The notes: generated by a model from the letters alone, not told the origin. DNA of 64,000 nt from Hymenobacter latericoloratus (GCF_014199535.1 NZ_JACHNV010000007.1:110158-174157); one strand, 5' to 3'; positions 17,654 through 26,747 are shown, numbered from the stretch's first letter. Made by a program: numbers and translations.

Positions 17654-17812
17654 TTAGGCTGCTATCCGGTCGTCCTGGTCCTCTTGCTCATCGAGGGCCG
17701 GGTGAAGCTCGTACTCGAGCTGTTCCAGAAGTTCAAAATCCAACTGCGTGTACTCGTCCATCAGGATGAGCTCAGCAGCGGCAAGGGCGGAAGTGGAGTG
17801 CTGGGTCATCAT
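17654..17812 (-). CDS. Small acidic hypothetical protein (52 residues)
   Basis: Read directly from the reverse strand, the frame starts with two ATG codons (17812 and 17809), has AGGCAGG nine bases upstream, and ends TAA at 17654. The product begins MMTQHSTSALAAAELILMDE and ends EQEDQDDRIAA. It has more than a dozen Asp/Glu, an amphipathic Leu-rich centre and almost no basic residues. No family is recognised. It is divergent from the 75-residue gene at 17925. Confidence 0.45.
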   Translation of the reverse strand: MMTQHSTSALAAAELILMDEYTQLDFELLEQLEYELHPALDEQEDQDDRIAA

Positions 17813-17924
17813 ACCTGCCTATACCCATCCGGCGGCGGCGAAGTTTCATCACCGGTTCCGATGCCATCATCTTGTAACCGGGTGCGTATGCATCTTTCGC
17901 ACTTTTCCTACCCCCGTCAGCCCC

Positions 17925-18152
17925 ATGAGCTACTTCCACGAGGCGCTGCTGCGCTACGGCTTTACCGAGCAGCGCGCGGGTTTCTACCTCTACCCCGCCG
18001 CGCCCGGCGGCCCCTTGTACTGCCTGACCAGCGAAGGCGGCTACCCCCGGCAGCTGCTGCTCTGGCAGGCGCACCGGGTGTTGCTGCAGGGCGAGGTAGT
18101 ACCCCTGGCCGTGCTGGAGCAGGTGCTGGGCCGGGTGCTGCCAGCGGCGTAG
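17925..18152 (+). CDS. Small hypothetical protein (75 residues)
   Basis: From the ATG at 17925 the product starts MSYFHEALLRYGFTEQRAGF and continues with short strands (PLYCLTSEGG) and a Leu/Val-rich helix (VVPLAVLEQVLGRVLP). It loosely resembles the small proteins at 25781 and 26070, which also open with an 'ALL..GF' helix. Function is unknown. Longer upstream extensions are low-complexity and rejected. Confidence 0.5.
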   Translation: MSYFHEALLRYGFTEQRAGFYLYPAAPGGPLYCLTSEGGYPRQLLLWQAHRVLLQGEVVPLAVLEQVLGRVLPAA

Positions 18153-18359
18153 AAAGCAAGCGTTTCAGATGATTTTAGAACGCCAGGCTAAACCCGCAAG
18201 GGCGCTTCAGCGGCTTCAGGCATTTCGTCTTGACCAGGAACAGCCGCGAAGCAGGCTACAACCCTGCGGGCCGGAAAAAGGTAACAGCAGAGACTGACCG
18301 CGCTTGGGGCCGAAGCTGGCGCCCGCTGGCCCGGCTCGGCTGCCTACTACTCCTCCGCT

Positions 18360-20915
18360 ATGGCGAAATCTTCGCAAACTCCTACCCCCGACTCATCCTT
18401 TACTGGCTTCGTGCAGGTGCGCGGCGCCCGGGAGCACAACCTCAAAAACATTGATGTAGAAATTCCCCGTGATGCGCTGGTGGTGTTTACCGGCGTGTCG
18501 GGCTCGGGCAAATCCAGTCTGGCGTTCGGCACGCTCTACGCCGAGGCCCAGCGCCGCTACCTGGAGTCGGTTTCGCCCTACGCCCGGCGGCTGTTCCACC
18601 AAATGGCCGTGCCCGAGGTAGATGCCATTGAGGGTCTGCCCCCAGCCGTGGCCCTGCAGCAGCAGCGCGGCACACCTACCACCCGCTCGTCGGTGGGCTC
18701 GGTTACTACGCTTTCCAACCTGCTGCGCATGCTCTACTCCCGGGCCGGCGACTACCCCGCCGGGCAGCCTATTGTGTACGCCGAGGGTTTTTCGCCGAAC
18801 ACGCCCGAAGGCGCCTGCCCCCAGTGTCACGGCCTGGGCCGCATCTATGAGGTGACGGAGCAAACCATGGTGCCCGACCCGTCGCTGACCATTCGGGAGC
18901 GGGCCATTGCGGCCTGGCCCCAGGCCTGGGGCGGCCAAAACCAGCGCGACATCCTCGTGACCCTGGGCTACAACGTGGACGTGCCCTGGCGCGAGCTGCC
19001 CCAGGAGCAGCGCGACTGGATTTTGTTCACGGAGGAGCAGCCCGTGGTGCCCGTGTACCCCGGCTACACCCCCGAGGAAACCCAGCGGGCCCTTAAGCGC
19101 AAGGAGCCGCCTAACTACATGGGTACGTTCACGGGGGTGAAGCGCCACGTATTGCACACCTTCGCCAACACCCAGAGCCCGCTCATGAAAAAGCGCGCCC
19201 TGCAGTACATGCTCAGCACCGAGTGCCCCACCTGCCAGGGCAAGCGCCTGCGGCCCGAGTCCTTGGCCGTGACGTTTGCCGGGCTGGATATTGCCGATAT
19301 GTCGGGGCTGCCCTTGAAGCGGGTGGCTCAATTGCTGAAGCCCTATGCCGAGGGTAACGCCACAGGGCGCAAAAAGCAGGATGCCGCCCACCCCGAGCAG
19401 GCCATTGTGGCCCAGCGCATCGCCCAGGACCTGTGTGCTCGCCTGAGCGTGCTGCTGGAGCTGGGGTTGGGCTACCTGCAGCTGGAGCGCAGCACGCCCA
19501 CTCTCTCGCCGGGGGAGCTGCAGCGGCTGCGGCTGGCTACCCAGCTGTATTCCAACTTGTTTGGGGTAGTATATGTGCTCGATGAGCCCTCGGCCGGCTT
19601 GCACCCTTCTGACACCGAAGCTCTATTGAAAGCCCTGCACAGCCTCAAGCAGGCCGGTAACTCCTTGTTCGTAGTGGAGCACAACCTCGACGTCATCCGG
19701 CAGGCCGATTGGCTGGTGGACGTGGGCCCCGCGGCCGGGGAGCAGGGCGGGGAAATCCTGTACAGCGGTCCGCCCGCCGGGCTGGCGGAGGTAGCCGCGT
19801 CCCAGACGCGCCGTTTCCTGTTTGCGACAGGGGAGGGGGTAGAGGCCCCGCCGCCTCGCACGCCCACGGGCTGGCTGCGCCTGGCGGGCGTGCGGCGCAA
19901 CAACCTCGACAACCTGACGGTGGAGTTTCCGTTGGGCGTGTTCACCACCGTTACGGGCGTGTCGGGCTCGGGCAAATCCAGCCTGGTAAGTCAGGTGTTG
20001 GTAGAGTTAGTGGCCGAATGCCTGGGGCAAACCGTGGAAGCCGAGGAGGAAGAAGCCGACCCGCTGGAGCGGGCCGCGCCGCCCGAAACCGGTGGCAAAA
20101 TCGTGAGCGGCATGGAGCACATCAAGCGCCTGGTGCGCGTCGATCAGAGGCCCATCGGCCGCACCCCGCGCTCCAACATGGCTACCTACACCGGCCTCTT
20201 CGACCACGTCCGGAAGCTGTTTGCCGCTACCCCCGCCGCCCGCAAGCGCCGCTACGATGCCGGCCGCTTCTCTTTCAACGTAGCCAAGGGCCGCTGCGAG
20301 AATTGTCAGGGCGAGGGCTTTGTGATGGTGGAGCTGCTGTTCTTGCCTAGCGTGTATGCGCCCTGCCCGGTGTGCCACGGTGCCCGCTACAACGCCAAAA
20401 CCCTCGAAATAACCTACCGCGACAAGAACATTGCCGAGGTGCTGGGCCTGACCGTGGACGCGGCCTGGAAGTTTTTCGAGGAGGAGCCCACTATTCAGCG
20501 GGCCCTTACGGTGCTGCGCGAGGTAGGGCTGGGCTACCTGCGCCTGGGTCAGCCGGCCACCGAGCTGAGTGGGGGCGAGGCCCAACGCATCAAGCTGGCC
20601 ACGGAGCTGCAGCGGGCCCAGCGCGGCAACTCCCTCTACGTGCTCGATGAGCCTACCACCGGCCTGCACCCCTCCGACGTGGAAAAGCTGCTGGTTCAGC
20701 TCGACGGCCTGGTGGAAGCCGGCAACACCGTCATCGTGGTGGAGCACGACATGCGCGTGGTAGCCGCCTCCGACTGGGTGCTGGACATCGGGCCCGGCGC
20801 CGGCGACGAGGGCGGCCAGGTGGTAGCCGCCGGTCCGCCCGCCGAGGTAGCCCGCCACCAGCAAAGCCGCACCGGCCCCTACCTGGCGCGGTTCATGGAA
20901 GGTGCGGGGGGGTAG
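18360..20915 (+). CDS. uvrA2: UvrA2-type excinuclease ABC subunit A paralogue
   Basis: This 851-residue protein has two ABC ATPase modules. Module 1 has Walker A GVSGSGKSS, a zinc pair CPQC/CPTC and an altered signature LSPGELQRLRLA. Module 2 has Walker A GVSGSGKSS, CENC/CPVC, a canonical LSGGEAQRIKLA signature and VLDEPTTGLHPSD. After LLRMLYSRAGDYP the chain goes almost directly to EGFSPNTPEGACPQC, so the roughly 110-residue UvrB-binding domain of canonical UvrA is missing. This marks class II UvrA, linked in other bacteria to DNA-damage tolerance or resistance to DNA-binding antibiotics rather than core excision. It is monocistronic. Confidence 0.9.
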   Translation: MAKSSQTPTPDSSFTGFVQVRGAREHNLKNIDVEIPRDALVVFTGVSGSGKSSLAFGTLYAEAQRRYLESVSPYARRLFHQMAVPEVDAIEGLPPAVALQQQRGTPTTRSSVGSVTTLSNLLRMLYSRAGDYPAGQPIVYAEGFSPNTPEGACPQCHGLGRIYEVTEQTMVPDPSLTIRERAIAAWPQAWGGQNQRDILVTLGYNVDVPWRELPQEQRDWILFTEEQPVVPVYPGYTPEETQRALKRKEPPNYMGTFTGVKRHVLHTFANTQSPLMKKRALQYMLSTECPTCQGKRLRPESLAVTFAGLDIADMSGLPLKRVAQLLKPYAEGNATGRKKQDAAHPEQAIVAQRIAQDLCARLSVLLELGLGYLQLERSTPTLSPGELQRLRLATQLYSNLFGVVYVLDEPSAGLHPSDTEALLKALHSLKQAGNSLFVVEHNLDVIRQADWLVDVGPAAGEQGGEILYSGPPAGLAEVAASQTRRFLFATGEGVEAPPPRTPTGWLRLAGVRRNNLDNLTVEFPLGVFTTVTGVSGSGKSSLVSQVLVELVAECLGQTVEAEEEEADPLERAAPPETGGKIVSGMEHIKRLVRVDQRPIGRTPRSNMATYTGLFDHVRKLFAATPAARKRRYDAGRFSFNVAKGRCENCQGEGFVMVELLFLPSVYAPCPVCHGARYNAKTLEITYRDKNIAEVLGLTVDAAWKFFEEEPTIQRALTVLREVGLGYLRLGQPATELSGGEAQRIKLATELQRAQRGNSLYVLDEPTTGLHPSDVEKLLVQLDGLVEAGNTVIVVEHDMRVVAASDWVLDIGPGAGDEGGQVVAAGPPAEVARHQQSRTGPYLARFMEGAGG

Positions 20916-20921
20916 GTAAAA

Positions 20922-20975
20922 GAACGTCATTCCGAGCATGTGGCGCATCAAGCCAGGGGCCGAGGAATGACATTC
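20922..20975. repeat. Short inverted repeat of the gtcattccgag type
   Basis: Arms 20922-20933 and 20964-20975 pair at 11 of 12 positions. The core gtcattcc...ggaatgac resembles a repeat dispersed in many bacterial genomes. It sits just past the uvrA2 stop codon and may serve as its terminator. Confidence 0.5.
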
Positions 20976-21116
20976 GGGCAAGCACTCAAGATGCCGCACT
21001 TTGTTTGTTGAGTTCTGACTACAAGTTGTTTATGCGCTGCAACAGAAAGCTGTCAACCCCTTACGCCACCTAACTTCCTACCCCCCTACATCCTTCAAAC
21101 CCTCCCAGCGCCAGTC

Positions 21117-21704
21117 ATGCTTTCCCCTTTTGTTGAAGAATTCTTCCGGAACCCGGCCACTGTGGGCTCCCTTATCCCCAGCTCCCCGGCCCTGACGGGT
21201 AAGGTGATGCAGCCCATTGACTTCGCCGCGGCCGGCTGTATTATAGAATACGGACCCGGCACGGGCGTTTTTACCGATGCACTCATGTGCCGCCGTCGGC
21301 CCGAAACGGTGCTGGTACTGATAGAAGCCAACCGGCGGTTTGCTCAACTGCTGCGGCAGCGCTACGCCGGCCACGCGGGCGTCCACGTCGTGCACGGCTC
21401 CGCCGATAAAACCGGGCAGTATCTGCAGGAGCTGGGGGTAGCCCCCCCCGATTATGTGGTGTGCGGCCTGCCGTTTTCCTCGTTGCCCCGGCGGCTGGGG
21501 TGGCGCATTCTGGAGCACACTGCCCAGCTGCTCCGGCCCGATGGCAAGCTGGTGCTGTTCCAGTACTCCCTGCAGAACAAGCGCTTGTTCGAGCGGTTTT
21601 TCCGGCCTGTGCGCGAAGAGCACGTGCTGCTGAATCTACCCCCGGCCTACGTGCTGACCTACGCACCAGCTGCCTCCCCCTCAGCGGGGGAGGAAGGTTC
21701 GTAG
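21117..21704 (+). CDS. Class I SAM-dependent methyltransferase, phospholipid N-methyltransferase-like
   Basis: This 195-residue protein opens FVEEFFRNPATVGSLIPSS, typical of the PmtA / rRNA-adenine-dimethylase-like group. The SAM motif I is IIEYGPGTGVFTDAL, followed by VLVLIEANRRFAQLL (motif II acidic residue), DYVVCGLPFSSLP (motif IV) and LVLFQYSLQNK. The family includes phosphatidylethanolamine N-methyltransferases, but substrate cannot be told from sequence. The end (PSAGEEGS) is low complexity. It converges on the SDR gene with an 11-bp gap. Confidence 0.75.
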   Translation: MLSPFVEEFFRNPATVGSLIPSSPALTGKVMQPIDFAAAGCIIEYGPGTGVFTDALMCRRRPETVLVLIEANRRFAQLLRQRYAGHAGVHVVHGSADKTGQYLQELGVAPPDYVVCGLPFSSLPRRLGWRILEHTAQLLRPDGKLVLFQYSLQNKRLFERFFRPVREEHVLLNLPPAYVLTYAPAASPSAGEEGS

Positions 21705-21715
21705 TGTCAGCCGGC

Positions 21716-22735
21716 TCAGGAAACCGGGGGGCACGCCTCCGCAGTACCGGACTTCCTGGCTTGCTGCCAGGCCAGCAGGCCCGCGGCGGCGGTTATTACG
21801 GCTGCCCCCCACCAGGCGCGGCGGCTACGCGGCGCGGCCATCTTGCGCCAGCCCCCGGAAACAGAGGCGCCGTGCGGCGCCGGCAGGGGGCTGAACAAGC
21901 TATTTTCGGACACGGGGGCCCGTTCGGCCTGCCGCAGGTAGCCCAGGAACAGGCGCATGCCGGCCCAGCGGGTGGCCCGCGGGGCCAGGGTGTACAGCAG
22001 CCGCAGCGCCGGCCCCGACCAGCCTACCATGGTACTCGGGCGGGGGCGGTAAGGTAGCCTCACAATAGCCTCGGCTACTTTCTGGGCCGGAAACACGGGC
22101 GGGGCGGGCTTAATCAGGCGGCCGGTGTAGTTGGCCCCGTGCTGAAAGCCGGGCGTATCAATATAGGCCGGGTGCACGTCGCAGACGTGGATGTGGGGCT
22201 CGGCGCTGAGCTCCGTCCGGAGCGCGTCCAGGAGGCCGCGCAGGCCATACTTGCTGGCGCTGTAGGCCGCCGTGTACGGCTCCGGCAGCCAGGCCCCCAA
22301 CGATACCACGTTGATGAGCGTGCCGTGCCCCTGCCGCCGGAAGTAGGGCAGCACGGCATATGCCCCGTACAGATAGCCGAACAGATTAACGCGCAGCACC
22401 TGCTCGTGGGCGGCCAGCGGGGTAGCTTCAAACGCCCCAATGGCGCCGCTGCCGGCGTTGTTCACCCACACATCAATCTGGCCGCCGCCCAGCGCGGCGG
22501 CGGCTTCGGCCAGGTGGTGTACGGCCCTCGCATCGGTTACGTCGGTGGGAACTACCAGTGTGCGGGCGCCCCGCTGGGCGCACTCCGCGGCCACCTCAGC
22601 CAGCACGGCCGCCCGGCGGGCTGCCAGCACCAGCCGGATGCCAGGGCGGGCAAAAGCCAGCGCCGTGGCCCGGCCAATGCCGCTGGAAGCGCCCGTAATA
22701 ACAATAGTGGCGGAAGCGGGAGCGGGGTGAGTCAT
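21716..22735 (-). CDS. SDR family oxidoreductase with C-terminal membrane anchor
   Basis: This 339-residue protein has the classical SDR cofactor motif TGASSGIG (residues 14-21), NNAGSG, and the catalytic Ser...YTAAYSASK triad. Beyond the standard 250-residue domain there is a basic linker (GGWRKMAAPRSRR) and one predicted transmembrane helix (AWWGAAVITAAAGLLAW) near residues 308-325. It is therefore probably tethered to the inner membrane. Substrate is unknown. Confidence 0.85.
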   Translation of the reverse strand: MTHPAPASATIVITGASSGIGRATALAFARPGIRLVLAARRAAVLAEVAAECAQRGARTLVVPTDVTDARAVHHLAEAAAALGGGQIDVWVNNAGSGAIGAFEATPLAAHEQVLRVNLFGYLYGAYAVLPYFRRQGHGTLINVVSLGAWLPEPYTAAYSASKYGLRGLLDALRTELSAEPHIHVCDVHPAYIDTPGFQHGANYTGRLIKPAPPVFPAQKVAEAIVRLPYRPRPSTMVGWSGPALRLLYTLAPRATRWAGMRLFLGYLRQAERAPVSENSLFSPLPAPHGASVSGGWRKMAAPRSRRAWWGAAVITAAAGLLAWQQARKSGTAEACPPVS

Positions 22736-23131
22736 ACACAGGAACCAAAAAAACCGACAAGGAACACCAGACTAGCTATACCCGGGGGCGGCTTCCGGAG
22801 TTATGGTGGAGGTAGCTGCCGCGGGCCCGGCGGTAGTGGCCCCACAGTTTTTGCTGAACCTTTGGGCGGCGCCTTCGCCCTGGCAGCCAGGGAAACGTAT
22901 GGGCTACGGGGCTACGGGGGTACGGGGCGAGCCGTGGTGCAGCTCCGGCCGGGCCGGGTGGGGAAGCCAAACGGGGAATAGTAGCAGCCGGGCGTGCGCA
23001 GGCCGCGAAAGGGCCACTGCTGTACAATTTGCCGGGCCGCGTGCGTTGGCGCCCGGACCGGGCATTTGCTATTCCGGAAAAAAACCCTAAAGTTCTGCCG
23101 TATCTTGTTTTAGTTACTTGTCCTGGGACTT
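22736..23131. other. Divergent intergenic region
   Basis: The 396 bp between the divergent SDR and histidine-kinase genes are GC-rich in the middle and A/T-rich only at 23075-23115 (aaaaaaccctaaagttc...tatcttgtttt), which could be the kinase promoter. No coding frame here looks genuine and no riboswitch core is seen. Confidence 0.35.
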
Positions 23132-24565
23132 ATGAACCGCGGCGTACGACAACTATTGGAAGGGAAGGAGCGGTTTCGCTCGCTGTTCGAGCACAACCCC
23201 GATCTTATTCTTTTTCAGGACGCGGCCGGAGTTATTCTGGATGCCAACCCGGCTTTTCTGGAAGCTGTCCGCAGAACGCGGGCGGAGGTTCTGGACCGGC
23301 CGTTCCGGGATTTTCTGCCACCTGATAAAGCGCCCCTGTTTCAGGAAAAGTTGGCTGAGGCTTTTCGGGGCACCAAGGTAGTGTTTGAGGTGAGCGTGCA
23401 GCTGCTGGGAGCCGAGCCGCGGGTGCTGCACGTTACCAAGGTGCCGCTATGGGTGAACGGGCAGATTGCGGGCGTGCACATGATAGCCCAGGACATTACT
23501 ACCGAAGCCACTTCCCGCGCCATTATTGAGCAGCAGGCCAAACGCCTGCACACCGTTTTTGAAAGCATTACGGATGCGTTTTTTCTGCTGGATAAGCACT
23601 GGACCTTCAGTTTCATCAACAGCGAAGTAGAGCGCCTGCTGGGCCTGGGCCGCGAGCAGCTGCTGGGGCGCATCATCTGGCAGGTATTCAAAAACGAAGA
23701 CCTCAACCAGTTTTACCGCCAGTGCCGCCACGCCGTGGCTACGGGCCAGGCCGTGCACTTTGAGGCTTTCTTCGAGCCGCGGCAGCTGTGGCTGGAAATC
23801 AAGGTTTTTCCCTCGCAGGAAGGGTTATCCGTCTATTTCACCGACATCACCGACAAGGTGAAGGCCCACGAGCAGCTCTACCGCCAGAACAAGGATCTGC
23901 AGCAGTTCGCCTATATTGTGTCGCACAACCTGCGGGCCCCGCTTACCAACATGCTGGGTTTGCTGGATCTGCTGGTAGCCCAGGCCGGCAACGCGCCCGA
24001 GTATGCCCCCCTGCTCAGCCACCTGCAGCTGAGCACCCAGCAGCTGGACACGGTTCTGCACGACATGAACACCATTCTGAGCATCCGCGACAAGCAGGAA
24101 GTGTCGGAGCCGGAGCCGGTGCCCCTGGCCGAAGCGGTGGCTCAGGTGGTTGCCAACCTGCAGGACCTGCTGGAGCAGTGCGGGGGGCAGGTGTACTGCG
24201 CCATTGCGCCCGGGCTATGCGTGCGTGGCAACCGGGCGTATCTGTACAGTATTTTCTTTAACCTGCTGTCCAACGCCATAAAATACCGCTCAGAGCACCG
24301 CCCCCTGCGCGTAGATATTACGGCGGTTGCCGCCGTCGGTCCCGAGCCGGCCGTGCAGGTAGTGGTGGCCGATAACGGCTCCGGGTTTGATGCGCAGAAG
24401 GCCGGCCCTGATATTTTCAGGCTGTATAAACGCTTCCACACCCAGCCTGGCGGGCGCGGGCTAGGCCTGTATCTGGTTAAAACGCACGTAGAAGCAATGG
24501 GCGGCCATATTTCCGTGCACAGCGAAGTAGAGGTAGGTACCCGCTTCGTTTTACGCTTACCCTAG
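23132..24565 (+). CDS. PAS sensor histidine kinase
   Basis: This 477-residue soluble kinase has two PAS domains: about 12-130 (FRSLFEHNPDLILFQDAAGVILDANPAF) and 140-250 (HTVFESITDAFFLLDKHWTFSFINSEVERL). The HisKA motif IVSHNLRAPLTNMLGL has the phosphoacceptor at His265. HATPase_c shows NLLSNAIKYRS, VADNGSGFD and GRGLGLYLVKTHVEAMGG. It is followed after 9 bp by a CheY-like regulator, so the two form a two-component pair. The input signal is unknown. Confidence 0.9.
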   Translation: MNRGVRQLLEGKERFRSLFEHNPDLILFQDAAGVILDANPAFLEAVRRTRAEVLDRPFRDFLPPDKAPLFQEKLAEAFRGTKVVFEVSVQLLGAEPRVLHVTKVPLWVNGQIAGVHMIAQDITTEATSRAIIEQQAKRLHTVFESITDAFFLLDKHWTFSFINSEVERLLGLGREQLLGRIIWQVFKNEDLNQFYRQCRHAVATGQAVHFEAFFEPRQLWLEIKVFPSQEGLSVYFTDITDKVKAHEQLYRQNKDLQQFAYIVSHNLRAPLTNMLGLLDLLVAQAGNAPEYAPLLSHLQLSTQQLDTVLHDMNTILSIRDKQEVSEPEPVPLAEAVAQVVANLQDLLEQCGGQVYCAIAPGLCVRGNRAYLYSIFFNLLSNAIKYRSEHRPLRVDITAVAAVGPEPAVQVVVADNGSGFDAQKAGPDIFRLYKRFHTQPGGRGLGLYLVKTHVEAMGGHISVHSEVEVGTRFVLRLP

Positions 24566-24574
24566 GCATTCTGT

Positions 24575-24982
24575 ATGCACACTGTTTTAATTGACGACGA
24601 CTCGACTAGTATCTTCCTGATGCGCCTGCTGCTGCAGCGCGAGGAATTTGCGGATAGTATTACGGCCTTCCAATCGGCGCAGGAGGCGCTGGGCTATTTG
24701 CAGCAGGCGCCCCCGGCCCACCTGCCCAAAGTGATTCTGCTGGACCTGAACATGCCCGTCATGAACGGCTGGGAGTTTCTGGAGGCCCTGCAGCCGGCGG
24801 CTCCCCAGGTGCTCAGCCACACCCGCATCTACATCCTGACCTCGTCCCTGGCCCAGACTGACATGACCCGGGCGGAGCAGAACCCGCTGGTAACGCGCCT
24901 CATTCACAAGCCCCTGGATAAACTGGAGCTGCAGCTCATTAGGGCCGAAGCAGAGCAGGAAGGCGGCGTTGGAGCAATGTAA
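24575..24982 (+). CDS. Single-domain response regulator (CheY/Rcp1-like)
   Basis: This 135-residue receiver domain has the acidic pocket IDDDST (residues 7-12), phosphoacceptor Asp57 in ILLDLNMPVMNGW, a Thr/Ser switch in IYILTSS and the conserved lysine in IHKPLD. It has no output domain, so it would act by protein contact. The gene begins 9 bp after the kinase stop and is certainly cotranscribed with it. Confidence 0.9.
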   Translation: MHTVLIDDDSTSIFLMRLLLQREEFADSITAFQSAQEALGYLQQAPPAHLPKVILLDLNMPVMNGWEFLEALQPAAPQVLSHTRIYILTSSLAQTDMTRAEQNPLVTRLIHKPLDKLELQLIRAEAEQEGGVGAM

Positions 24983-25069
24983 GGGCCGCGGCGTGGCGGT
25001 TCCGGCCCGGGGTGGGGGTAGCCATGGAGGCCCTGAGCGGCGCTTAGGGCCGGAGCAGGAGGGCAGGAC

Positions 25070-25387
25070 TTAGACCCCGGTACCGGCGGTAGGAAACAGG
25101 CGGCTGAGCTGCAGCAGGTGCAGGCACCGGGCCAGCACCGGCCCCACGTTGTGCAGCCACACATCGGCACCGGCCTTGCGCAGCACCAGCAGCTCCGAAA
25201 CCACGTAGCTGACGCCCAGCGTGCGCAGGCACTGCAGCGTGCCGCAGTCGATGAGCAGGCGCGGGCGGGGCTGCGGGCCGCGGCCCGGGAGGGTGCCGGC
25301 CACCTGAGTAGCCGTCATCGAATCGAGGTTGACGGCCGTGAAGCCGTGCGCCCCAGTCGGCAGAGAAGTTTGGGGTATCGTGTGCAT
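25070..25387 (-). CDS. STAS domain protein (anti-sigma-factor-antagonist-like)
   Basis: The ATG at 25387 gives 105 residues. The core LLIDCGTLQCLRTLGVSYVVSELLVLRKAGADVWLHNVGPVLARCL has the STAS strand-helix pattern. The conserved segment normally reading D..(S)..(D/S)S.G is here DCGTLQCLRTLG, so the phosphorylated serine appears to be absent. It converges on the response regulator. A link to phosphorylation-controlled partner switching is inference. Confidence 0.7.
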   Translation of the reverse strand: MHTIPQTSLPTGAHGFTAVNLDSMTATQVAGTLPGRGPQPRPRLLIDCGTLQCLRTLGVSYVVSELLVLRKAGADVWLHNVGPVLARCLHLLQLSRLFPTAGTGV

Positions 25388-25780
25388 ACAAGTCGCGTTA
25401 GGAGTACACAAACAGCACAATCACCGGGTGCGAAAGCAGAAGCTATGCGCTGGGAAACTCAGTTCTGTAAATCTAGTAGTCAAGAAATCAAGTAGATAGG
25501 GTTAAAATACTGAATTTGCGCTCCGTACTTGTCTCCGCGGCGGGTGAGTTTTGCGGGATAGGTAGTGGCGGGCTCCGTTCCGGCCCGCCGGGTGGGGCCG
25601 GGACCCGGGCGGAGCCTGTCAATCCTTCTCTGAATAACAGGGCCGCCGAAAAAAGTTGAACTTAAGTGCTGTGCTACTGCTTGCATACAGGAGCAGTATC
25701 CTATTCAGCGGGCCTATCTGCTTTCCGGGCGTACCACTTCCTGCCTTCCCGCGGCCTTTCCTCCTGACCTCGCCCCCGTT
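25388..25780. other. Divergent intergenic region, low GC in part
   Basis: These 393 bp separate a minus-strand STAS gene from a plus-strand small gene. The 25390-25520 segment is A/T-richer and may hold promoters. The remainder contains only spurious frames. No palindromes of note were seen. Confidence 0.35.
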
Positions 25781-26050
25781 ATGACTTTCTATCAGCCCAC
25801 GGCTGCGCTGCTGCAGGCACTTGGCTTCGTGGCATTTTCCTCCCCGCCCGGCCAGCAGCGGTACAGCCGCCCTAGTTCCTGCGGCCACGAAACCATCGTG
25901 CTCTACCAGCAGGACCAGGAGCTGACGTTGCTGGAGGTAGTAAACGGCCAGCTGCTGTACAATTTCCAGGGCCGGGTGGCTTCCGAAGCGGAGCTCCTGG
26001 TTTTATTCCGCCAAGTGAACTGGGCGGCAGACGTATCTTCTTCCGACTGA
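25781..26050 (+). CDS. Small hypothetical protein (89 residues)
   Basis: The product starts MTFYQPTAALLQALGFVAFS and holds strands ETIVLYQQDQELTLLEV and QLLYNFQGRV followed by a helix (EAELLVLFRQVNW). No family is recognised. It is the first of three short codirectional genes spaced 19 and 35 bp apart, closed by a terminator at 26748, so they probably form one transcript. Confidence 0.6.
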   Translation: MTFYQPTAALLQALGFVAFSSPPGQQRYSRPSSCGHETIVLYQQDQELTLLEVVNGQLLYNFQGRVASEAELLVLFRQVNWAADVSSSD

Positions 26051-26069
26051 TTTCTTTCTCTGTATCCTC

Positions 26070-26411
26070 ATGACCGATCTGTACCTGCGAGGCCTAGGCT
26101 TTGCCCCCACCGACGAAACCAGTCAGGCCCGCCGACCCAGTTTCAGCCAGGCCTGGCGCTACCAACACCAACGTGTGGCTCAGGATGGTGCCCGGCTCTT
26201 CATTGAGCATCCGCTGGGCATAGACTGCTGCCGGCTGAGCGCCGTGGTAGCTCCGCTGGCCGCGCAGGATGTATTTGCTACCCTGCCCCTGCACGACAAA
26301 GCGGCCCTGGAAACGGCCATTGCCGCCTACTACGCGGCGCATGGCGGGGTAGGGCCGCTGGCTCCCCGGCCGCAGCCCTCCACGTACCGACCCTACCGGC
26401 GGCAGGAGTAG
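26070..26411 (+). CDS. Small hypothetical protein (113 residues)
   Basis: The product opens MTDLYLRGLGFAPTDET, then QAWRYQHQRVAQDGARLFIEHPLG and a helix DKAALETAIAAYYAAHGG, with a basic proline-rich tail. The opening 'L..LGF' and the strand-helix order resemble the preceding gene's product, so the two may be diverged copies. Function is unknown. Confidence 0.55.
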   Translation: MTDLYLRGLGFAPTDETSQARRPSFSQAWRYQHQRVAQDGARLFIEHPLGIDCCRLSAVVAPLAAQDVFATLPLHDKAALETAIAAYYAAHGGVGPLAPRPQPSTYRPYRRQE

Positions 26412-26446
26412 GTTTTGCTGCTTTCGTTTACTTTACAACCGGTTTT

Positions 26447-26722
26447 ATGGACCAGGATTTACAACTCAGCCTTGCTAACAACGCCAAGGAATGGCTGGCC
26501 TTGTCGCTCTCAATATCTTCGGCCGAAAAGGAGGCGTTCAGCAAAGTTCATGATGGGTTCTTTACTACCTACGGCGCCAATTTCATGGCCCACGTGTACC
26601 GAACCACCTTTGAGCAGATGCTGCAAAGCATGCCGGATGTGGAGCGCAGCAAGCTCCTGACCACCTTCCAGCACGCAATGGATCAGGCAATTGATAACCA
26701 TTACAGCACCATGCCCAGCTAG
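26447..26722 (+). CDS. Small hypothetical helical protein (91 residues)
   Basis: This all-helical, soluble protein (EWLALSLSISSAEKEAFSKVHDGFF..TTFEQMLQSMPDVERSKLLTTFQHAMDQAIDNHY) has no recognised family. It is the third gene of the small cluster and ends 25 bp before the terminator stem. It is not similar in sequence to the two upstream genes. Confidence 0.6.
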   Translation: MDQDLQLSLANNAKEWLALSLSISSAEKEAFSKVHDGFFTTYGANFMAHVYRTTFEQMLQSMPDVERSKLLTTFQHAMDQAIDNHYSTMPS

Positions 26723-26747
26723 GCCGCCCGCAGTAATGCCCGCACCC

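Noticed and set aside
22803..23090. 95-residue frame and possible cobalamin-riboswitch-like letters (gccactg) before the PAS kinase
   Set aside because: The frame is low-complexity Gly/Ser/Arg text. The riboswitch core elements are not in the right order or spacing.
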